A stretch of 64,000 bases of DNA from an uncultured Bacteroidia bacterium (GTDB taxonomy: Bacteria; Bacteroidota; Bacteroidia; Bacteroidales; UBA932). Below are positions 17,403 to 25,640 of this stretch, piece by piece (position 1 is the first letter of the stretch; every line of letters starts with the position of its first letter). Under the pieces are notes generated by a model that saw nothing but the letters and a program-made list of their open reading frames with translations, searched no databases and had not been told where the DNA came from. The stretch is taken from positions 89,680-153,679 of the forward strand of contig CACZZZ010000008.1 in assembly GCA_902785825.1 (NCBI GenBank), read 5' to 3'. Position numbers and translations under genes: made by a program.

Positions 17403-18479
17403 ATGGAGAAGGAGATGTATATGCGTCACATCGCGCTGCTGGTTATCGCGATTGTGTTCAGTTGGGTTCTTTGGACCATCGTCAACCTTGAGGTATATGC
17501 TCAGTTGAGTGGGAAGGTTCTTGTGTTCGAAATCCTCGAGGACTTCGCAGAGCAATTGATCGAGACAACGATCTTGCTTGAGTTGTCCCTACTCTATATC
17601 CGCGGAATCGTCAAGGTCTTCTGGAACTCTCCCCACAATATGAAGAGCGTTCTGGCGCAAGTGATGACACTCGCCGCCCTGAACGGCCTTTCGTCAATAT
17701 TCATGGGCCTTGCCTACAGACACATATTCCCGGACCAGGAACACCTTTTCGCAAGGATCGTTTACACGGATTATATAAACCTTTCGGTATTGACAACCGC
17801 CTATCTAGTCGCCTTCCTTCTCAACCGCTACAGGGATGAAAACGACGCGCGCCTGGAAGCGGAGAAGCGGCTTGAGAAGGAGAAGAACCTCCTGCTCAAG
17901 GCAAAGTTGGACAATCTGGCACTTCAAACCGATAACCATTTCATCTTCAACTGTTTCAGTACACTTTCCGGATTGATGAGCACTTCGCCTTCAGATGCGA
18001 AAGTGTTTCTCCAGGGGCTCTCAAGAGTTTATCGTTATCTTACCGTCAGCGGAGAAAAGAAACTTGTTCCACTTAATGATGAGATTTCTTTTGTGAATGA
18101 TTATTCAAAACTTGTCAGTTACAGGTTCTCCGGAGTGGAGATAGCGATTGACGAAGAACTGAATCAACTTGACGCGTTCATCTGCCCAGTCTCTCTCCAG
18201 AGTCTCGTGGAGAATGCCATAAAGCACAACCGTCACGGAAAAAGCGACCTCCTGTCTATTGATATATCCCTCGATGGTGAGTGGATCCGCGTGGCGAATA
18301 ATATTCTGCCTCGTGAGGAGAAGGCGAACGGAACCGGGAAAGGACTGAAGACTTTGAAGGAACGCTATTCTTTGCTGACGGATAAGGAAGTGTCAGTGAT
18401 GAATGACGGGAAGACATTCGAGGTTCGTGTCCCCGTTTTATACTTGGAGGATTTAGATGATGAAAGCATTAATCATTGA
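17403..18479 (+). CDS. LytS/YehU-type sensor histidine kinase
   Basis: Inner-membrane sensor of the His_kinase (PF06580) type. Residues 8-140 hold four or so membrane helices; a coiled segment (150-172) leads to the phosphoacceptor motif NHFIFNCFSTL with H179. The family usually has NPHFLFN; here the proline is replaced by asparagine (D-N-H). The N-box SLVENAIKHN is intact and the G-box is short (GTGKGLKTLKERY). The last 23 bases overlap the response regulator gene, so the two form one signalling pair. No ligand-binding domain is visible outside the membrane helices. Confidence 0.88.
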   Translation: MEKEMYMRHIALLVIAIVFSWVLWTIVNLEVYAQLSGKVLVFEILEDFAEQLIETTILLELSLLYIRGIVKVFWNSPHNMKSVLAQVMTLAALNGLSSIFMGLAYRHIFPDQEHLFARIVYTDYINLSVLTTAYLVAFLLNRYRDENDARLEAEKRLEKEKNLLLKAKLDNLALQTDNHFIFNCFSTLSGLMSTSPSDAKVFLQGLSRVYRYLTVSGEKKLVPLNDEISFVNDYSKLVSYRFSGVEIAIDEELNQLDAFICPVSLQSLVENAIKHNRHGKSDLLSIDISLDGEWIRVANNILPREEKANGTGKGLKTLKERYSLLTDKEVSVMNDGKTFEVRVPVLYLEDLDDESINH

Positions 18480-19221
18480 GGATGAACGGCCGATCGCCGA
18501 GGCTTTAAGGGAATCCCTGCTCTCCCTAAGGCCTGAGATTGAGATAGTTGGGGTCACGACGAATATTAAGGATTCAGTCGCCGCCATCTCCGCGAACCCC
18601 GATCTGGACATCATCTTTTCGGACATAAAAATAGATGACGGCCTTTCCTTTTCAGTGTTTGACAAGGTCGATACCGAGGCGATGGTGGTTTTCACGACAG
18701 CCTACGATGAGTACGCGTTAAAGGCTTTTGACTACAATTGCGTTGATTACCTGCTCAAGCCTGTTTCTGAGGAAGCGCTCCAGCGAGCCTTGACCAAATG
18801 TGAGTCATTCAGACCCAGGATGGATAAAGAGACGATAAGGTCAACCTCGGAATCCATTATTAATAAGGATATTAAATATAGAAGCAAGGTCTTTCTGGAA
18901 ATAGGCCGTGAGACAATCATCCGTGATGTGGCGGATATTTGCTATATCCATTCAGAGAAAGGCAACACCCGTGTTTTCGTCTCGGACGGGACATGGGGAA
19001 GCATTGACAACTCGCTTATCGACATCATCAACAGCCTTCCGCCGAACGTTTTCTACCGCATCAACCGCCAGGCTATCGTGAATATCAATCGAATAGACAA
19101 GATAACCCATGGATTGGGGCGGGAGTCATTCGTCTGCTTGAAAGCACCTTTTGACAGTGTTCAACTTAAGATAACCCAAGAAACCAGGAAGTACCTGATG
19201 GGATTGCTCTCATCTATTTAA
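18457..19221 (+). CDS. LytTR-family response regulator
   Basis: Cytoplasmic transcription regulator of 254 residues. The receiver domain (1-120) has the acidic pair E8/D9, phosphoacceptor D56 in FSDIKID and lysine in LLKPVS; the LytTR DNA-binding domain fills about 148-250 (VADICYIHSEKGNTRVF, FYRINRQAIVNINRI). A ribosome-binding site (TTGGAGG at 18444-18450) lies six bases before the first ATG; the second ATG at 18460 is also possible. LytTR regulators bind paired direct repeats; the flanking inverted repeats or the divergent barrel gene promoter are candidate sites, but this is inference. Confidence 0.92.
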   Translation: MMKALIIEDERPIAEALRESLLSLRPEIEIVGVTTNIKDSVAAISANPDLDIIFSDIKIDDGLSFSVFDKVDTEAMVVFTTAYDEYALKAFDYNCVDYLLKPVSEEALQRALTKCESFRPRMDKETIRSTSESIINKDIKYRSKVFLEIGRETIIRDVADICYIHSEKGNTRVFVSDGTWGSIDNSLIDIINSLPPNVFYRINRQAIVNINRIDKITHGLGRESFVCLKAPFDSVQLKITQETRKYLMGLLSSI

Positions 19222-19231
19222 GGACTAAACC

Positions 19232-19657
19232 TTATTTCTGTTTGACAATATATGTTACCATTCTGTTTCCGCTCGAGAACAGTAGATGATATTCTTTCGG
19301 ACTCCCTGTATTGTTGCTTGATGCTTCGACGAAGTATTCCTTAGCGCCATTTTCAGAAGCGCTTACCGTTAAACCTTGGCATGACACCGAGATTAATGAG
19401 CCATCGGGCCTATTCTGACGCACCTGTTCTTCTGTGGAACAATAATGGAAAACCCCATTCTCTGACACCCCGTAAAACCCACAGAAGTCCGTTGACGACG
19501 CCGCATTTCCTTTCATTGAAAGGACAGAGACGCCACCGTTGCTGTCAAACTCGAGGCTTGAAGGATAAAACTCAAAGCCATTATCCATATCAGTGCAAGT
19601 GCAAGACAGCAGAGAACAAACCATTAAACCGTAAAGAAAAATTTTCCTCATATCCAA
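19232..19657 (-). CDS. Small lipoprotein, unknown function
   Basis: Protein of 141 residues with a lipoprotein signal (GLMVCSLLSC, lipid attachment at the cysteine near residue 19). After it come short beta-rich segments (LEFDSNGGVSVLSMKG, ISVSCQGLTVSA, MVTYIVKQK) like the BACON/Ig-type folds often found at the surface of Bacteroidota, but no family can be named. It is convergent with the response regulator gene, ten bases away, and lies inside the inverted repeat pair. Confidence 0.65.
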   Translation of the reverse strand: MDMRKIFLYGLMVCSLLSCTCTDMDNGFEFYPSSLEFDSNGGVSVLSMKGNAASSTDFCGFYGVSENGVFHYCSTEEQVRQNRPDGSLISVSCQGLTVSASENGAKEYFVEASSNNTGSPKEYHLLFSSGNRMVTYIVKQK

Positions 19658-19800
19658 AAAATGTATTTATGGCGTAAATTTATAATATAACATTTAAGTA
19701 TTAAATACATTTAGCATGAACAAGACATTTTAGGCAATAAACATTACATATTCTTAGTCGATTTATTCAAAACGAATCTTTATCCTCACATAGAATCGTG

Positions 19801-19840
19801 ACATTTGTTACAGTAGCGGCCGTTGCTATAATTGATGCGC
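19801..19840 (-). repeat. Right member of the 40-bp imperfect inverted repeat pair
   Basis: Reverse complement matches 16566-16605 at 34 of 40 positions. The central palindrome is degenerate here (GCTACTGTAAC on the minus strand). No transposase lies between the copies. Confidence 0.75.
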
Positions 19841-19919
19841 TATGTGGTTTTACGACAGAGAGAAAGTAATGGCGGCAATCTTTTAGCCTCACAAGAAACG
19901 GGATATGGCTATATTTAGT

Positions 19920-19927
19920 TATATTTG
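19920..19927 (+). promoter_or_regulatory. -7 box of the flavodoxin / dipeptidase / pyrF genes
   Basis: TATATTTG is an exact match to TAnnTTTG; predicted leader about 39 bases before the ATG at 19970. No clear -33 TTG. Confidence 0.45.
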
Positions 19928-19969
19928 TATGATTGAGGCAATATTAGAAATAATAAAAATAATAAATCG

Positions 19970-20545
19970 ATGAGAGCATTGAGTTTGATGATTGCGGCTG
20001 CGGCCTCGATGATTCTGGCGGCAAGCTGCGGACAGAGTGGCAAGAAGAGTGACAAGAATGCGGAAACAACTGACAGCAAGACACTTGTGGCTTATTTCTC
20101 AGCCACGGGGACAACTGAGGCCATCGCCAAGACTGTGGCGAGCGTCACCGGCGGAACCCTTTACGAGATCAAGCCTGAGGTAAAGTACACAGCCGAGGAT
20201 CTTGACTGGACAGTGAAGACTTCCCGCAGCACCCTGGAGATGCAGGACAAGACTTCCCGCCCCGCGATAGTCAAAGACCTGGCAGATGCCTCTAAATACG
20301 AGACCATATACATCGGTTTCCCCGTCTGGTGGTACACGGCTCCAACCATAATCAACACTTTCCTTGAGGCTTACGACTTCTCCGGAAAGACTGTGATCTT
20401 CTTCGCCACCTCCGGAGGCAGCACGATTGACAAGGCCAACGAGGAGTTCAAGGCGGCATATCCCAAGATCAATTGGAAGGCTGGCCAGACCCTTAACGGC
20501 GCTTCCGAGGAAGACATCAAGACTTGGGTAGCCTCTCTCCAATAA
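19970..20545 (+). CDS. Flavodoxin-like lipoprotein
   Basis: A flavodoxin-fold protein exported as a lipoprotein: the signal ends in ILAASC with the lipidated cysteine near residue 20. The FMN phosphate loop is seen as YFSATGTTEAIA, followed by IYIGFPVWWYTAPTIINTFLE and VIFFATSGGS, the blocks of the Flavodoxin_4 group. The 191-residue length agrees with a single domain plus signal. An extracytoplasmic flavodoxin suggests periplasmic electron transfer, though partners are not identifiable. It precedes the dipeptidase gene by 22 bases and may share its transcript. Confidence 0.88.
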   Translation: MRALSLMIAAAASMILAASCGQSGKKSDKNAETTDSKTLVAYFSATGTTEAIAKTVASVTGGTLYEIKPEVKYTAEDLDWTVKTSRSTLEMQDKTSRPAIVKDLADASKYETIYIGFPVWWYTAPTIINTFLEAYDFSGKTVIFFATSGGSTIDKANEEFKAAYPKINWKAGQTLNGASEEDIKTWVASLQ

Positions 20546-20567
20546 GAGACCATCATAGGAACCGGTT

Positions 20568-21932
20568 ATGAGACAATATATTCAGGACAATAAAGAACGC
20601 TTCTATGAGGAGCTGTTCTCGCTGCTGAGGATTCCCTCCATCAGCGCGAAGAAAGAGCATAAGGAAGACATGCGCCGCTGCGCCGAAAGGTTGGCTGCCT
20701 TGCTGGTCGAGGCCGGAGCCGATGAGGCGGGAGTCTATCCCAGTGACGGTAACCCGGTCGTGTTCGGGAAGAAGATAATCGATCCGAAACTCAAGACCGT
20801 GATGGTCTATGGCCATTATGACGTGCAGCCTCCGGAGCCTCTCGAGAAGTGGGACACTGATCCTTTCGAACCGGTTATCAAGAAGGATCCCACCGGACGG
20901 GACGCGATCTATGCCCGGGGTGCGAACGATGACAAGGGCCAGTTATTCATGCACATAAAGGCCTTTGAATATCTTGTCAGGACAGGGAAACTCAGGCATA
21001 ATGTCAAGTTTATCTTCGAAGGCGAGGAGGAGATCAGCAGCCCTTCCCTGCCGGCTTGGGTAAAGCAGAATAAAGGATGGCTGAAATCCGACGTCATTCT
21101 CGTCTCTGACACCACGATGATTTCCGAGAAGGTTCCTTCTATCAACTGCGGGATGAGGGGAATGGCGTACGTCGAGGTCACTGTGACAGGACCGGACCAC
21201 GACCTTCATTCGGGTCATTATGGCGGGACTGTAGCCAACCCTATCCAGACTCTATGCGACCTGATCTCAAGTCTTATTGACAAAGACGGAAGAGTCACTA
21301 TTCCAGGATTTTACGATGATGTTGTCGAGCTTTCAAAGGCTGACAGAGCGATGCTCGCCAGGGCTCCTTTTGACATGAATGAGTTCAAGGAGTCAGTTGG
21401 TGTCAAGGCTCTACGGGGTGAGAAAGGTTACACCCCCCTTGAGAGGATTGGCATCAGGCCCTGCCTGGATGTGTGCGGGATCTGGGGAGGCTACATCGGC
21501 GAGGGAGCCAAGACTGTCCTTCCTTCAGTCGCTCACGCGAAGATCTCCATGCGCCTTGTGCCCAACCAGTCCAGCGCTAAGATCTCAAAGCTTCTTAAGA
21601 AGCATCTGGAGAAGATCGCCCCGAAGTATTGTTCCATAGATGTGAAGCTTTGCGAGGGTGGCGAGGGATTCTTGATCCCGATCTCCTCACCGGCTTTTAA
21701 AGCGGCATCAAAGGCTATGACGGAAGTCTATGGCATTGAGCCGGTTCCGAGCCGTGGGGGCGGCAGCATCGCGGTCCTGGCGGACATGAAGAAGATTCTT
21801 GGCACTGACCCGCTTCTGATGGGATTCGGCCTGGAGCGGGACACTATCCACTCCCCCAACGAGAGCTACCTTCTGAGCCAGTTCTTCGCCGGAATGGAGT
21901 CCATCGCCAAATTCTATGAATATTACGAATAA
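20568..21932 (+). CDS. M20-family dipeptidase
   Basis: Zinc-dependent exopeptidase of the M20 family, dipeptidase/CNDP-like branch. In the 454 residues the metal ligands sit in VYGHYDVQPP (H), ARGANDDKGQ (D) and FEGEEEISS (the general-base glutamate and metal-binding glutamate), with a dimerisation lid (about 190-350) containing DLHSGHYGG. No signal peptide, so it acts in the cytoplasm on dipeptides. It is followed directly by pyrF. Confidence 0.92.
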   Translation: MRQYIQDNKERFYEELFSLLRIPSISAKKEHKEDMRRCAERLAALLVEAGADEAGVYPSDGNPVVFGKKIIDPKLKTVMVYGHYDVQPPEPLEKWDTDPFEPVIKKDPTGRDAIYARGANDDKGQLFMHIKAFEYLVRTGKLRHNVKFIFEGEEEISSPSLPAWVKQNKGWLKSDVILVSDTTMISEKVPSINCGMRGMAYVEVTVTGPDHDLHSGHYGGTVANPIQTLCDLISSLIDKDGRVTIPGFYDDVVELSKADRAMLARAPFDMNEFKESVGVKALRGEKGYTPLERIGIRPCLDVCGIWGGYIGEGAKTVLPSVAHAKISMRLVPNQSSAKISKLLKKHLEKIAPKYCSIDVKLCEGGEGFLIPISSPAFKAASKAMTEVYGIEPVPSRGGGSIAVLADMKKILGTDPLLMGFGLERDTIHSPNESYLLSQFFAGMESIAKFYEYYE

Positions 21933-21933
21933 C

Positions 21934-22755
21934 ATGACAACAGACCAGATATATTCAGAGATAAGGAAGAAGGGATCGATGCTTTGCGTCGGGCTGGACA
22001 CTGATTACGCCAAGATTCCGGAGTGCGTAAAGGCGGGCCGAAGCGTATCCGAGGCTGTCCTGGAATTCAACAAACGGATCATCGACGCCACAGCGCCCCA
22101 CTGCGTAGCCTTCAAGCCCAACCTCGCATTCTACGAATGTCTTGGCACCGAGGGGCTTACAGTCCTTGAGAAAACAGTGGAACACATCCGGCTCAACCAC
22201 CCCGGACAATTCATAATCGCTGACGCTAAACGCGGGGATATCGGCAACACGGCCAGGATGTACGCCAAAAGTTATTTCGAGGCCTTTGACTTCGATGCGG
22301 TGACCCTCTCCCCCTACATGGGCAGCGAGACCGTAACTCCTTTCCTGGAATATCCCGGGAAATTCGCGATAGTCGTGGCTCTTTCCTCGAACCCCACCTC
22401 GGTCGATTTCCAAACGGCTGTCAAAGACGGGAAACCTCTTTACCAGATCGTTATGGAACGCATGATGGAAATCTCAACTCCCGAGAACATGATGTTCGTG
22501 GTCGGGGCCACCAAGGCCGATAAGCTAAAGGAAATCAGGAGTTTCTGTCCTGATAATTTCTTCCTGGTCCCTGGAGTAGGGGCTCAAGGCGGAAGTGCCG
22601 AGGAAGTTATCGCTAACGGAGCCAACGCCAAAGGAGGCCTCCTGATCAACTCCTCCAGAGGGATCATCTACGCCTCCCAAGGACCAGATTTCGCAGAGGC
22701 GTCAGCAGCTGCCGCGCAGATCCTTATCCGTCATCGCGCAAACGCAGGAGTCTGA
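21934..22755 (+). CDS. pyrF: Orotidine 5'-phosphate decarboxylase (long type)
   Basis: Last step of UMP synthesis. The product has 273 residues, the longer PyrF type common in Bacteroidota, with the catalytic segment ADAKRGDIGNT (K99, D102) and the phosphate-binding end VPGVGAQGG and NSSRGI. The ATG at 21934 was chosen because it fits the family N-terminus (MTTDQIYSEIRKKGSMLCVGLDTD region); an ATG at 21916 in frame would overlap the dipeptidase gene by 17 bases. The last 54 bases overlap the convergent transporter gene. Confidence 0.93.
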   Translation: MTTDQIYSEIRKKGSMLCVGLDTDYAKIPECVKAGRSVSEAVLEFNKRIIDATAPHCVAFKPNLAFYECLGTEGLTVLEKTVEHIRLNHPGQFIIADAKRGDIGNTARMYAKSYFEAFDFDAVTLSPYMGSETVTPFLEYPGKFAIVVALSSNPTSVDFQTAVKDGKPLYQIVMERMMEISTPENMMFVVGATKADKLKEIRSFCPDNFFLVPGVGAQGGSAEEVIANGANAKGGLLINSSRGIIYASQGPDFAEASAAAAQILIRHRANAGV

Positions 22756-23907
22756 CCAAACATTCTCGGCGGTCTCAACCATGTCGATAATGGTATAAAT
22801 CGGCAAGATCAGTCCCATCACTTCGACCGGGGCTCCTATTCCTGTCATCAGGGATACCGTAAGGAAGAAGCAACCCATTGGAACTCCGGCGTTACCGACT
22901 GCGGAAATCACTGATATCAAGACCCATAGGAGCATTGTTCCAAGTCCGAGGGACATTCCTCCGTTCTGCATCACGAACAGTGAGCTAACAAGAATGAAAG
23001 CGGCGCAACCGTTCATGTTGATCGTGGTGCAGATCGGGAGCACAAATCGGGATACCTTGGGATCAACTCCAAGCCTGTTCTCCGCGGAGGACAGAGTCAC
23101 GGGAAGGGTCGCAGCTGAACTCTTGGTGAATAGCGCCATCACAACGGCTGGAGCCATCGCCTTGAAAACTTTAAGAGGATTTATTCCCCTTACCAAAAGG
23201 AACAACGGCAACACGATGAAGAATTGGATCGCGTTTCCCGCGAGAATGACGGCCGTGTATTTGCCAAGTGAGCCGACAATAATACCTCCGCTAAGCTGTC
23301 CCACCAGCTGGGCGGAAAAAGCCACGATTCCTATAGGCAATGTCCAAATGAGAGCCTTGATCAAGGTGAAAAACAGTTCCTGCAGTCCTGAGATACCTTT
23401 CACGACAACACTTTTCCCCTCTGTGTCCGGCATCCATGCGAGCGCCAATCCGACCGCTATGGCGATAAGTAAGATAGAAAGGACATTTCCGGACAGGAAT
23501 GGGGCGATCACATTGTTGGGAATGACAGAGACTATATGCTCATAAAAAGTCGAGCCTTCCTCCGCCACTTCTCCAGCGGAAGAAAGCATCCCTGCAGGTA
23601 GATTCTGGGGACTTATCAACAGATACATCCCCATCCCGACCAGGGCGGCGGCGAAGGTTGTCAACAGGGTGTAGGTGATCGTGTGGGCGAACACTTTACG
23701 GGTGCCTCTCTGACGACCGAAAGAAATAAGGGTCGTCGTGATGGCCAAGGCGACCGTCGGGACGGCAAGAAACTGGAAAAGGCGGGTATATACCGTGGCG
23801 ATAAAGCCGCAACTGGCGTCTATCCAACCAATCCGGAGAAGGCCAAGGATCGCTCCAAGAGCGAGCGCCCCTATCCACCATATAAATTGTTTGTTTTTAA
23901 GTTTCAT
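22702..23907 (-). CDS. Dicarboxylate/amino acid:cation symporter (DAACS family)
   Basis: Secondary transporter for glutamate, aspartate or C4-dicarboxylates driven by Na+ or H+. The 401 residues show about eight membrane helices, the serine-rich hairpin (TKSSAATLPVTL) and the family motif region with TTINMNGCAAFI in helix 7, where most members have NMDGT; the aspartate is thus asparagine here. The C-terminal 18 codons overlap pyrF in antisense. It starts 12 bases after vsr and could share the restriction-modification transcript. Confidence 0.88.
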   Translation of the reverse strand: MKLKNKQFIWWIGALALGAILGLLRIGWIDASCGFIATVYTRLFQFLAVPTVALAITTTLISFGRQRGTRKVFAHTITYTLLTTFAAALVGMGMYLLISPQNLPAGMLSSAGEVAEEGSTFYEHIVSVIPNNVIAPFLSGNVLSILLIAIAVGLALAWMPDTEGKSVVVKGISGLQELFFTLIKALIWTLPIGIVAFSAQLVGQLSGGIIVGSLGKYTAVILAGNAIQFFIVLPLFLLVRGINPLKVFKAMAPAVVMALFTKSSAATLPVTLSSAENRLGVDPKVSRFVLPICTTINMNGCAAFILVSSLFVMQNGGMSLGLGTMLLWVLISVISAVGNAGVPMGCFFLTVSLMTGIGAPVEVMGLILPIYTIIDMVETAENVWSDSCVCAMTDKDLRGSC

Positions 23908-23919
23908 ATTGGGAATATA

Positions 23920-24411
23920 CTACATCTCAGAGGAATCCTGATTTGACAATCTCCTGACTGATGGAGGGATATGGTGTATGTGTTCCACTTCAAGATAGTT
24001 ATGGAGATCTTTGACGACACCGCTCATAGTTTCTTCGAACCGTTTCTTGGAAACTTCACACTCCCAGACAATTATGACATGCCAGCCAAGAGCCTCAAGG
24101 GCGGCCACGTCCGCAGCGTCACGCTCTTTGTTGCGCCGGATTTTTTCCTCCCAAAACTCCACGTTTGTGCTGGGTTTCCTATAACAGGACTCACCTGGAT
24201 GCCCATGCCAGAAACATCCATGAACGAATATCACCGAATGATATTTCCGAAGCACGATATCCGGTTTACCGGGAAGTCGTTTTGAATGAAGTGAATATCG
24301 GAAACCAAGCCCATGGAGATAACGCCTGACCTTCATCTCGGGTCGTGTGTCAATCCCCTTGATACTGGCCATGCAGCGATGCCGCTGCTCCGGAGTCATC
24401 CTGTCCGCCAT
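23920..24411 (-). CDS. vsr: Very short patch repair endonuclease
   Basis: Nicks DNA 5' of the T in T:G mismatches that arise when 5-methylcytosine deaminates, protecting the methylated sites from mutation. The 163 residues carry the catalytic set at the same numbers as E. coli Vsr: D51 in KPDIVL, H64, C66, W68, H69 and H71 in FVHGCFWHGH, with further cysteines (C76, C118) for zinc. It lies seven bases after the endonuclease gene, in a set with the C5 methyltransferase, which fits its function. This also predicts that the methyltransferase makes 5-methylcytosine. Confidence 0.93.
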   Translation of the reverse strand: MADRMTPEQRHRCMASIKGIDTRPEMKVRRYLHGLGFRYSLHSKRLPGKPDIVLRKYHSVIFVHGCFWHGHPGESCYRKPSTNVEFWEEKIRRNKERDAADVAALEALGWHVIIVWECEVSKKRFEETMSGVVKDLHNYLEVEHIHHIPPSVRRLSNQDSSEM

Positions 24412-24418
24412 GTAACCT

Positions 24419-25477
24419 TTACATTAAACCTTCTTCGAACAAACACTTGACAGGTATGTTGACACCGACACGACTTAGTGATGACTGGACTTGTTCAATC
24501 CACCTACTGGTCACGTCAGGAAGCAAACCTGGATTAAACGCTGAGATTTGATCAAGGAAGTCCTTGTCTTTCAGCAGAGAAACGATCAAAGGATATTTGT
24601 CAGAAATGGTTTTTACAATATGCGGCATTGGGGAATCCAACATCACACCATTCAACTGTCTTACTTGTCCTCCAGCCGAAAAAGGATCCCTAAGATTTGT
24701 GCAAACGACTCCCTGGACGCTTACCAACCACATGGCCGCATTCTCATAATCACCGAATATTACCTCAGGAAATAACACAAGAAGTTGAGCGACCAAATTG
24801 GATTTTTCATTGGCTGAAAGGATTCTCCAAGAACGGATGTTCATGCCCACCGACGAATCAGCCGATTTATCATCCGATATCCACCATGGCATCTGATGGC
24901 CTTCAACTAACGCCATTTTCCGATAATAGTCCTGGACTGCTGTTATCTGGTTTTTTGAGGATCGAAGGTCTTCATAAGAAATTCCCATTTTATCAAAGAT
25001 AGTCTCACCTGCCCCGAGTGTCATGTCTATCCGATACCTTGGAGAATGCGTCACAGCCACTTCAGACAGGACATCTGAATATGGCCGGCAGCGAAACTCT
25101 GGGATGTCACCGCCAAGTTTACCAAACAACAAATAAATACATTCGACATCTCTGTCCCTTGTGCTCTCAACGATGCTGCTTCCAGTCGAAGTCCAATGGT
25201 CTTTATTTGTCGATTTTACTTCAACTCCGAAGTTTCTCCCTACAAGTATATCGGGGAATCTCATCCCGGAGACCAACCTCACTTCATCTTTCTGGAAAAT
25301 AGATTCCTCACCACAAGCGTCTTTTATAGTCTGAAACACTTCGACTTCCAAGTCTGAAGGAGACATCCCTTTGAATCTCTTTATCTCCTTGGCCGCCTTC
25401 TCATTAAGAGTTACTAACACTGAGTCAATCAATTGCTGAAAAGCTCTTAATTCTATATCTCCAACCATAATTGTCAA
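24419..25477 (-). CDS. Type II restriction endonuclease, PD-(D/E)XK type, specificity unknown
   Basis: Protein of 352 residues with the nuclease core RFPDILVGRNFGVEVKS (D76, E86, K88), followed by a serine-rich stretch and a C-terminal region of about 200 residues that I do not recognise and that probably reads the DNA. Its place between a C5 methyltransferase and vsr identifies it as the restriction partner. The coding sequence is visibly richer in A/T than its neighbours, suggesting acquisition by transfer. It has a separate 163-base AT-rich upstream region (25478-25640) and so could be expressed apart from the methyltransferase. Confidence 0.78.
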   Translation of the reverse strand: MTIMVGDIELRAFQQLIDSVLVTLNEKAAKEIKRFKGMSPSDLEVEVFQTIKDACGEESIFQKDEVRLVSGMRFPDILVGRNFGVEVKSTNKDHWTSTGSSIVESTRDRDVECIYLLFGKLGGDIPEFRCRPYSDVLSEVAVTHSPRYRIDMTLGAGETIFDKMGISYEDLRSSKNQITAVQDYYRKMALVEGHQMPWWISDDKSADSSVGMNIRSWRILSANEKSNLVAQLLVLFPEVIFGDYENAAMWLVSVQGVVCTNLRDPFSAGGQVRQLNGVMLDSPMPHIVKTISDKYPLIVSLLKDKDFLDQISAFNPGLLPDVTSRWIEQVQSSLSRVGVNIPVKCLFEEGLM

Positions 25478-25640
25478 ACCGAAATATGCTCAATTAACCC
25501 AATAGTTTGATTGTCAATAATCTATAAAAAAGCGTTACGAAAACAACGGCATAAATAAGCGGATATTTTCGCGATAGATTAGCATAACATATTAATACTC
25601 AAATAATTTCCCAAACACACTATCTGCTCTATTTGAAAAA

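Larger units (their letters stand above)
19658..19969. other. 312-base AT-rich intergenic region
   Basis: No coding potential beyond a few codons. It holds the right copy of the 40-bp inverted repeat (19801-19840), the promoter box of the flavodoxin gene (19920-19927) and, presumably, the promoter of the lipoprotein gene on the other strand. No RNA gene was recognised. Confidence 0.6.
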
